Positions 58,068-64,000 of a DNA stretch of 64,000 nt are shown one piece after another. Each line of letters starts with the position of its first letter. Position 1 is the stretch's first letter. The stretch covers positions 55,637 through 119,636 of the forward strand of contig NZ_SMAJ01000014.1 in NCBI RefSeq assembly GCF_004346225.1. Reading direction: 5' to 3'. A model generated the notes under the pieces. It searched no databases. It saw nothing but the letters and a program-made list of their open reading frames with translations, and was not told where the DNA came from. Both the position numbers and the translations under genes were made by a program. The DNA comes from Paralcaligenes ureilyticus. GTDB lineage: Bacteria > Pseudomonadota > Gammaproteobacteria > Burkholderiales > Burkholderiaceae_B.

Positions 58068-60080
58068 ATGAACTCACCGTCTCTTTATCTTCTTATTGCT
58101 TTGGCGCCGCTGGCAGGCGCTTTGCTGGCCGGCCTGTTCGGCACTGGTTTCTGTGGGCGTCAGGTAGGCCGCGCGGCCTCGCACACTGTCGCCATCGCCG
58201 GGGTCCTGATTTCGTTTATCGGTTCAATTATTGTGCTCTACCAGGTGCTCGGCGGTCATACCTTCGATGGCACCATCTACACCTGGAGCGTGATCGGCCA
58301 TGCCGAACTGAACATCGGCTTTTTGATCGACCCCCTGTCGGCGCTCATGATGGCGGTCGTGACTTTCGTGTCGCTGATGGTGCATATCTACACCATAGGC
58401 TATATGGCCGATGATCCGGGTTACCAGCGTTTCTTTTCGTACATATCGCTGTTTACGTTTTCCATGCTGATGCTGGTCATGTCCAACAATATGCTGCAGC
58501 TGTTCTTTGGCTGGGAGGCAGTGGGCCTGGTTTCGTATCTGCTGATTGGCTTTTGGTACACGCGGCCGACGGCTATTTTCGCCAGCCTGAAGGCGTTTCT
58601 GGTGAATCGTGTTGGGGACTTTGGCTTTATTCTGGGTATAGGGCTGCTGTTCGCTTATTCGGGCAGCATGCACTACGGCGATATTTTCGGCCAGGCCGAC
58701 AAACTGGCCGGCGTGGCGTTTCCAGGCACCGACTGGCGCATGCTGACCGTGGCGTGCATTTCGCTGTTCGTGGGTGCCATGGGTAAATCGGCGCAAGTCC
58801 CGCTGCACACCTGGCTGCCCGATTCGATGGAAGGCCCGACCCCCATCTCGGCCCTGATCCATGCCGCCACGATGGTGACGGCCGGCATCTTCATGGTGGC
58901 GCGCTTCTCGCCGGTCTTCGAGCAATCGACCACGGCGCTGTCGTTTGTGATCGTCATCGGTGCCATCGGCGCCTTGTTCATGGGCATACTCGGGGTTGTG
59001 CAAAACGATATCAAGCGGGTCATCGCTTATTCCACCTTGTCGCAGCTGGGCTATATGACAGTGGCGCTGGGTGCTTCGGCGTACTCGGTGGCCATCTTCC
59101 ATCTGATGACGCACGCCTTTTTCAAGGCGCTGTTATTCCTGGGCGCCGGCTCGGTGATTATCGGCATGCACCATGATCAGGACATTCGCCATATGGGGGG
59201 GTTGGGCAAATACATGCCGATAACCGCCATCACCTTCCTGTTGGCGACGCTGGCGCTGGTGGGCACGCCGTTCTTTGCCGGCTTCTATTCCAAAGAACAT
59301 ATTATTGAAGCCGCGGGAGCCGCCAACATATGGGGCGCGGGTTTTGCCTACTATGCAACGTTGTTCGGGGTTTTTGTGACCTCCCTGTATTCGTTCCGCG
59401 TGTATTTCCTGGTCTTTCACGGCAAGGAGAATTTTCCCAAGGCGCATCATCACGATGAGGCGGCGGGTCATGCGCACGGCGAAGAGGGTGATCATCACGG
59501 CGGTCCGCCGCACGAGTCGCCCTGGGTGGTGACGATACCTTTGATTTTGCTGGCCATCCCGTCGGTGGTTGCGGGGGCGATGTATATCGATCCACTGCTC
59601 TTTGGCGGCTACTTTAAAAACGCGATTGCCGTCTTGCCGCAGCATCCGGCCATGGCCGATCTGGCCGAGCATTGGCACGGCTGGGTCGCCTACGGCCTGC
59701 ATGGCTTTACATCGACCGCTTTCTGGCTGATGATCGCCGGTCTGGCCGTGGCCTGGTATTGCTACCTGATCAATCCCAAGGTGCCGGCCGCCATACAGCG
59801 CAGTTTGTCGGGGCTCAATACGGTGCTGGTGAACAAATACTATGCCGACTGGTTCAACGAACAGGTGCTGGCGCGCGGCGCGCGCGGCCTGGGTCGTGGT
59901 TTGTGGCAGGGTGGCGATCGGGGCCTGATCGATGGCTTTGTGAACGGTAGCGCACGCCTGGTGGGCTGGGCGGCGGCGGTAGGCCGGCTGGCTCAGTCCG
60001 GCTTTATCTACCACTATGCATTTGCGATGATCATTGGCGTCATGGCTCTTATAACCTTTTTCGTGCTGACGGTTCACTGA
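58068..60080 (+). CDS. nuoL: NADH-quinone oxidoreductase subunit L
   Basis: 670 residues, largest antiporter-like proton-pumping subunit, ending in the long lateral helix. Conserved segments are FFGWEAVGLVSYLLIGFW, LPDSMEGPTPISALIHAATMV and HLMTHAFFKALLFLGAG. A His-rich loop (HHHDEAAGHAHGEEGDHHGG) interrupts it near residue 460. I prefer the Met at 58068; an overlapping ATG at 58056 (TGATG) would add four residues. Confidence 0.97.
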   Translation: MNSPSLYLLIALAPLAGALLAGLFGTGFCGRQVGRAASHTVAIAGVLISFIGSIIVLYQVLGGHTFDGTIYTWSVIGHAELNIGFLIDPLSALMMAVVTFVSLMVHIYTIGYMADDPGYQRFFSYISLFTFSMLMLVMSNNMLQLFFGWEAVGLVSYLLIGFWYTRPTAIFASLKAFLVNRVGDFGFILGIGLLFAYSGSMHYGDIFGQADKLAGVAFPGTDWRMLTVACISLFVGAMGKSAQVPLHTWLPDSMEGPTPISALIHAATMVTAGIFMVARFSPVFEQSTTALSFVIVIGAIGALFMGILGVVQNDIKRVIAYSTLSQLGYMTVALGASAYSVAIFHLMTHAFFKALLFLGAGSVIIGMHHDQDIRHMGGLGKYMPITAITFLLATLALVGTPFFAGFYSKEHIIEAAGAANIWGAGFAYYATLFGVFVTSLYSFRVYFLVFHGKENFPKAHHHDEAAGHAHGEEGDHHGGPPHESPWVVTIPLILLAIPSVVAGAMYIDPLLFGGYFKNAIAVLPQHPAMADLAEHWHGWVAYGLHGFTSTAFWLMIAGLAVAWYCYLINPKVPAAIQRSLSGLNTVLVNKYYADWFNEQVLARGARGLGRGLWQGGDRGLIDGFVNGSARLVGWAAAVGRLAQSGFIYHYAFAMIIGVMALITFFVLTVH

Positions 60081-61579
60081 TGGCTAGCGATATGGCGTCT
60101 TCTACTCTTCCCTGGCTAACGCTTTCGATCTTTGTGCCGATCGTGGCCGGCTTGCTGGTTCTCTTGTTGGGCCGCGACGATCGCCCTGACTTCACGCGCA
60201 AGCTGGCCCTGGCCGGTGCGGTGCTGGGGTTTCTGGTAACGCTGCCTTTATATACGGGGTTTAACCTGACCACGGCCGACATGCAGTTCGTCGAGAATGT
60301 GCCCTGGATCAGCACCTTTGCCATTAATTACCATCTAGGCATAGACGGAATTTCTCTTTGGTTTGTGCTGCTGACCTCGTTCATAACGGTGATCGTGGTG
60401 CTGGCCGGCTGGCAATCCGTGACCCAGCGCGTGGCGCAGTACATGGCGGCCTTCCTGATTTTGTCGGGCTTCATGATCGGCGTATTCGCTGCGCTCGACG
60501 GCATGCTGTTCTATGTGTTTTTTGAAGCCACCCTGATCCCGATGTACATCATCATCGGTGCCTGGGGCGGACCTAATCGCGTTTATGCCGCGTTCAAGTT
60601 CTTCCTGTATACCCTGCTGGGTTCCCTGCTGACCCTGATCGCATTTATCTACCTCTGGCATGCGTCGGGCGGTTCCTTCGATATCCTGACCTGGCAGCAG
60701 ACCAAATTGGGCTTTACACCGCAGATTCTGGTCTTTGTGGCCCTGCTGGCATCGTTTGCGGTGAAGATACCGATGTGGCCGGTGCATACGTGGTTGCCCG
60801 ATGCGCACGTTGAAGCGCCTACGGGCGGTTCGGTCGTCCTGGCGGCCATCATGCTCAAGCTGGGTGCTTACGGATTCATGCGGTTTTCCCTGCCCATTGC
60901 GCCCGACGCCTCGCACAGCCTGGCCGGCCTGATGATCGCCTTGTCGATTGTGGCCGTGATCTACATCGGTCTGGTGGCCATTGTTCAAGACGATATGAAA
61001 AAGCTGGTGGCGTATTCGTCGGTGGCGCATATGGGTTTTGTGACGCTGGGCTTTTTCATCTTCAATACGGCGGGCCTCGAGGGCGCGATCGTGCAGATGA
61101 TTTCGCACGGCTTCGTATCGGCCGCCATGTTCCTGTGCATAGGTGTGTTGTACGATCGCCTGCATACGCGCCGCATTGCCGATTACGGCGGCGTCATCAA
61201 CACCATGCCGCGGTTTGTCACCTTCTTCGTGCTGTTTTCCATGGCCAACTGTGGGCTGCCTGCCACGAGCGGTTTTGTGGGCGAGTTCACGGTCATCATG
61301 GGTGCGGTGGAACATAATTTCTGGATCGGGCTGCTGGCGGCTACGGCGTTGATCTGGGGCGCGTCCTATTCGTTATGGATGCTCAAGCGTGTGGCCCTGG
61401 GCCCGATCGCCAACGATCGCGTCAAGGCCATGAAAGATCTTAGCGGCCGCGAGTTTTTCATTATGGGACTGATGGCGATAACGGTATTGTTCATGGGCAT
61501 TTATCCCAAACCTTTCACAGATGTCATGCACGTGTCGGTACAGGCCTTGTTGCAGCACGTCTCCATCTCGAAACTGTAG
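60080..61579 (+). CDS. nuoM: NADH-quinone oxidoreductase subunit M
   Basis: 499 residues, second antiporter-like subunit. Conserved Glu and Lys are in YVFFEATLIPMYIIIG and PMWPVHTWLPDAHVEAPTGGSVVLA. The start overlaps the nuoL stop (TGATG). Met at 60092 is an alternative start. Confidence 0.97.
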   Translation: MASDMASSTLPWLTLSIFVPIVAGLLVLLLGRDDRPDFTRKLALAGAVLGFLVTLPLYTGFNLTTADMQFVENVPWISTFAINYHLGIDGISLWFVLLTSFITVIVVLAGWQSVTQRVAQYMAAFLILSGFMIGVFAALDGMLFYVFFEATLIPMYIIIGAWGGPNRVYAAFKFFLYTLLGSLLTLIAFIYLWHASGGSFDILTWQQTKLGFTPQILVFVALLASFAVKIPMWPVHTWLPDAHVEAPTGGSVVLAAIMLKLGAYGFMRFSLPIAPDASHSLAGLMIALSIVAVIYIGLVAIVQDDMKKLVAYSSVAHMGFVTLGFFIFNTAGLEGAIVQMISHGFVSAAMFLCIGVLYDRLHTRRIADYGGVINTMPRFVTFFVLFSMANCGLPATSGFVGEFTVIMGAVEHNFWIGLLAATALIWGASYSLWMLKRVALGPIANDRVKAMKDLSGREFFIMGLMAITVLFMGIYPKPFTDVMHVSVQALLQHVSISKL

Positions 61580-61591
61580 GCCGGGCTCATT

Positions 61592-63082
61592 ATGCATATT
61601 CCTTTTCAAATAGCCCTGGTGACCCCCGAGATTCTGCTTCTGGTCTTGTCGGTGGTGGTGTTGCTGGTCGATGCGTTCAATAAAACGCAAGAACGTCGTT
61701 TAACGTTTCTGCTCGCCATAGGGTCGCTCCTGCTCATGACCCTGGTTTCGCTGTGGCAGTGGCATGCGGGCGTGTCGGGCCGCGCGTTCGATGGCCTGTA
61801 TGTGGCCGATCCCTTATCGCATTTGATGAAGATCGCGTCGTACCTTGCGGTGGCCGCTGTGCTGATTTATGGCCGCGACTATGCCGAGCAAAACGATGTT
61901 CTGCAAAATGGCGGCGAGTTCTATTCCCTGAGCCTGCTCACGCTCCTTGGGCAAATGGTCATGATTTCGGCAGGCAATATGCTGACCGTTTATCTGGGCA
62001 TTGAGCTGATGTCGTTTGCCTTGTATGCGCTGGTGGCGTTGCGCCGTGAAAGCGTGGCGGCCACCGAGGCGGCCATGAAGTATTTTGTGCTGGGAGCCTT
62101 GGCCTCGGGCATATTGCTGTACGGCATGTCGATGATCTATGGCGCCACTGGAGCGCTGGATTTGCGGCAAATCGCCGAGGTGATTGCCAGTGGCCATGCC
62201 CAGCGCATGCCTCTGGTGTTCGGCGTGGTGTTCATTGTGGCGGCGTTCGCATTCAAGATGGGCGTGGTGCCGTTCCATATGTGGGTGCCGGACGTCTATC
62301 ATGGTTCGCCCACGGCGGTCACCCTGGTCCTGGGTACGACCCCTTATCTGGCGGCTTTTGCCGTGATCCTGCGCCTGCTGGTTGAGGGCCTGCACGGGAT
62401 TGCGCTAGATTGGCAGCCCATGCTGCTGATCCTGGCGGTGTTGTCTCTGGGCGTGGGCAATATCGTGGCGATTGCGCAAACCAATTTCAAGCGCATGCTG
62501 GCGTACTCGATGATTTCCCATATGGGCTATGTGTTCCTGGGCCTGTTGTCGGGGGTGTTGGCCGGCCACGCGGGGGCGATTGAAAAGGCTTACGGCGTAT
62601 CGCTGTTTTATCTGTTGATTTATGTGTTTTCCACGTCCATCACGTTCGGTATCGTTGTGCTGCTTAGCCGCAAGGGTTTCGAGTGCGAAGAAATTGCCGA
62701 TCTCAAAGGACTTAATCGCCGTAATCCGGTGATAGCCGGGGCTTTGCTGGCATCAATGTTTTCGCTGGCGGGGATTCCTCCATTTGCCGGTTTTTATGCG
62801 AAGCTGAGTGTGCTGCAGGTGCTGGTGGGTGCGGACCATGTGGCGATTGCGGTGGTCGCGGTCATGTTCTCTTTGATAGGCGCATTTTTCTATTTGCGTG
62901 TGGTCAAGGTGGCTTATTTTGAAGAGCCCGACGATGAGGCGGTGGCTGTGCAAAGCAATAATGGCCTTATCACTCGCGGCCTGATGTCGGTCAACGGTTT
63001 GCTGTTGCTGGCCCTGGGGGTTTTGCCCGGTGGTTTGATGGCGTTGTGCGTGAAGGTTGTTGAACAGTCGCTGAAGTTCTAG
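61592..63082 (+). CDS. nuoN: NADH-quinone oxidoreductase subunit N
   Basis: 496 residues, third antiporter-like subunit. Conserved parts are [38 protein letters not shown] and [12 protein letters not shown]. It completes the complex I gene set with none missing. Confidence 0.97.
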   Translation: MHIPFQIALVTPEILLLVLSVVVLLVDAFNKTQERRLTFLLAIGSLLLMTLVSLWQWHAGVSGRAFDGLYVADPLSHLMKIASYLAVAAVLIYGRDYAEQNDVLQNGGEFYSLSLLTLLGQMVMISAGNMLTVYLGIELMSFALYALVALRRESVAATEAAMKYFVLGALASGILLYGMSMIYGATGALDLRQIAEVIASGHAQRMPLVFGVVFIVAAFAFKMGVVPFHMWVPDVYHGSPTAVTLVLGTTPYLAAFAVILRLLVEGLHGIALDWQPMLLILAVLSLGVGNIVAIAQTNFKRMLAYSMISHMGYVFLGLLSGVLAGHAGAIEKAYGVSLFYLLIYVFSTSITFGIVVLLSRKGFECEEIADLKGLNRRNPVIAGALLASMFSLAGIPPFAGFYAKLSVLQVLVGADHVAIAVVAVMFSLIGAFFYLRVVKVAYFEEPDDEAVAVQSNNGLITRGLMSVNGLLLLALGVLPGGLMALCVKVVEQSLKF

Positions 63083-63101
63083 ACGGGCTTTAAGGAAAGG
63101 C

Positions 63102-63653
63102 ATGGATCAGTCGTTGGCCGTTTGGATACTTGTGGTGCTGGCGCTTGTTACCGCCAATTTGCCTTTTGTGGTGGAGCGGCCCTTTCTGGTGTTGCCGTGG
63201 GCGCAGTCGGGCGAGCCGGCTCGCGCGAGCGGGTTGCGCTGGGTGGAGTCGCTGGTGTTTTTCTGCCTGGTTGTGGCGCTGGGATATGGGGCGCTGTTGT
63301 TGATAGGCCGGGCTTTTTTTAGCGGGTCGAGCGCGGCGGCGACGGTTTTGTTTTTGCTTAAGCTGGTCGGGTTTTTTGTGGTCGCTGCGGTTTTGCTGGG
63401 GTATGCGGGCTGGCGGGATCGAGGGTGCGTGGTCAAGAAGTCGTTTTTTGTGCGGCTGATTGAGGTGCTGGTTTTTTACGGGCTGGTGGGGGCGTTGGGG
63501 TTTGCTTTCGAGGCCAATATCGGCAACGGTTTTCATCAGACTTGGGAGTTTTATGTGGTGACTCTGAGTCTGTTTCTGGTGCTGGGTTATCCGGGGTTTG
63601 TTTTTCGCTATCTTTTGCGTAATCGCAGGATCAATGAGAGCTATCCGGAATAG
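63102..63653 (+). CDS. DUF2818-type membrane protein, long form
   Basis: 183 residues with about five hydrophobic segments. The start (LALVTANLPFVVERPFLV) and the end (LIEVLVFYGLVGALGFAFEA, QTWEFYVVTLSLFLVLGYPGFVFRYLLR) match DUF2818 proteins found after nuoN in related bacteria. As I recall that family has about 100 residues, so the central 80 residues look like an internal expansion. AAGGAAAGG precedes the ATG. It probably shares the nuo transcript; function unknown. Confidence 0.8.
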   Translation: MDQSLAVWILVVLALVTANLPFVVERPFLVLPWAQSGEPARASGLRWVESLVFFCLVVALGYGALLLIGRAFFSGSSAAATVLFLLKLVGFFVVAAVLLGYAGWRDRGCVVKKSFFVRLIEVLVFYGLVGALGFAFEANIGNGFHQTWEFYVVTLSLFLVLGYPGFVFRYLLRNRRINESYPE

Positions 63654-63665
63654 GGTAGTTACCCC

Positions 63666-63702
63666 GTAGCGCCACCCGTAGCGCCACCCCTTGTGGGTGG
63701 CA
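63666..63702 (+). repeat. REP-like arm with partial duplicate, GCCACCC type
   Basis: A partial arm start GTAGCGCCACCC (63666) is followed by a full rightward arm at 63677-63702, stem GCCACCC/GGGTGGC around CTTGT. It is the first REP after the repeat-free nuo operon. Confidence 0.9.
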
Positions 63703-63744
63703 TTCGCTGCACGTGGCATTTTTTTGTGTCAACCCTATTCGCTA

Positions 63745-63908
63745 AAACCTTCTAGCCCCGCATCGTGGCCGGTTAAGGCGGGTCGGGCTCTGACGGTCGC
63801 GGTCATGGCTGCGCCATGACTTCCCGCACGCAGGGCCGGCTTCGGGGCGGCGTGCGAACTCGTGGGGCGAATAGCCCCCCGGGCTATTCGCAGGCGTCCC
63901 ACTCAAAC
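63745..63908. other. Structured GC-rich block of unknown nature
   Basis: About 165 bases of high GC content with two strong hairpins: GTCATGGC/GCCATGAC (63802-63820) and GCGAATAGCCC/GGGCTATTCGC (63867-63891). No reading frame on either strand looks real. It ends at the boundary of the insertion sequence. It could be a mobile-element relic, a non-coding RNA or a repeat. Confidence 0.5.
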
Positions 63909-64000
63909 TGTCGTGGTCAAGTTTTAGTGGACAGTTTCAAGTGAGTTTTTTGGATCCTACTTTTTCATACACATCGGGCGCCAAATAGCCCAATGTGGAG
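63909..64000 (-). mobile_element. End of an IS3-family insertion sequence (continues beyond window)
   Basis: The element appears to begin at 63909 with TGTCGTGGTCAAGTTTTAG; the TG terminus and a short untranslated end fit IS3-type elements. The end of the transposase gene follows. The other end and any target duplication lie outside the window. Confidence 0.7.
63937..64000 (-). CDS. IS3-family transposase OrfB, C-terminal end (partial)
   Basis: Read on the minus strand the last 20 codons are STLGYLAPDVYEKVGSKKLT and stop. The STLGYLSPxxYE ending is the hallmark of IS3-family OrfB integrases (rve catalytic-domain tail). The gene runs off the right edge. Confidence 0.8.
   Translation of the reverse strand, partial: STLGYLAPDVYEKVGSKKLT

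Overview
The window is a chromosomal segment of a Gram-negative betaproteobacterium, most likely order Burkholderiales and family Alcaligenaceae (the Bordetella, Achromobacter and Pusillimonas neighbourhood). The grounds are gene content and order: dnaK-dnaJ, ilvB-ilvH-ilvC-psd-pssA, rpsO-pnp-quinone reductase-tpiA-secG-tRNA-Leu-nuoA to nuoN, a DUF2818-type gene after nuoN, and a Bordetella-type general porin. I cannot name the genus from sequence alone.

Layout. 0-19.9 kb: the dnaK 3' end and dnaJ; a leftward operon moxR / GNAT acetyltransferase / VWA protein / M16 peptidase; two small periplasmic cytochromes c; a DUF1841 gene; icd; two acyl-CoA dehydrogenases; smr-trxB leftward; ftsK-lolA-rarA rightward. 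19.9-30 kb: serS, then an accessory patch. The patch holds a two-by-two paralogous set of small exported proteins and lipoproteins, a small lipoprotein, SRPBCC and VOC enzymes, a HigBA-type toxin-antitoxin pair and a LysR/SDR divergent pair; tRNA-Ser(CGA), 3-hydroxybutyrate dehydrogenase and yaaA follow. 30-45 kb: an FUSC-type membrane protein, the ilvBHC operon with an attenuator-like leader, psd-pssA, a lipoprotein, rpsO, pnp, tRNA-Leu(UAA), tRNA-Ser(UGA), a quinone reductase, tpiA and secG. 44.8-48.4 kb: a second, unrelated HigBA-type pair, tRNA-Leu(GAG), a porin, and a repeat-rich spacer with a dead ribbon-helix-helix antitoxin. 48.4-63.7 kb: a complete 14-gene respiratory complex I operon and a DUF2818-type protein. 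The right edge holds a structured GC-rich block and the end of an IS3-type insertion sequence.

How the genes work together. The respiratory theme is strong: complex I, cytochromes c, isocitrate dehydrogenase, beta-oxidation-type dehydrogenases and 3-hydroxybutyrate dehydrogenase suggest an aerobic, organic-acid or fatty-acid using chemoheterotroph. Branched-chain amino acid synthesis and phosphatidylethanolamine synthesis are adjacent. Envelope genes (lolA, secG, porin, several lipoproteins) are scattered through the window.

The most unusual feature is a dense family of REP-like palindromes, about 40 arms in intergenic spaces. Each carries a GTAG tetranucleotide, an invariant CTTGT loop and a stem that exists in at least five covarying versions, commonly arranged as inverted pairs (BIME-like). 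Copies supply the stop codons of at least two genes and lie beside fragments of decayed genes. None lies inside the 15-kb nuo operon. Both toxin-antitoxin pairs also share a promoter geometry that predicts leaderless toxin mRNA followed by an antitoxin with a strong Shine-Dalgarno site.
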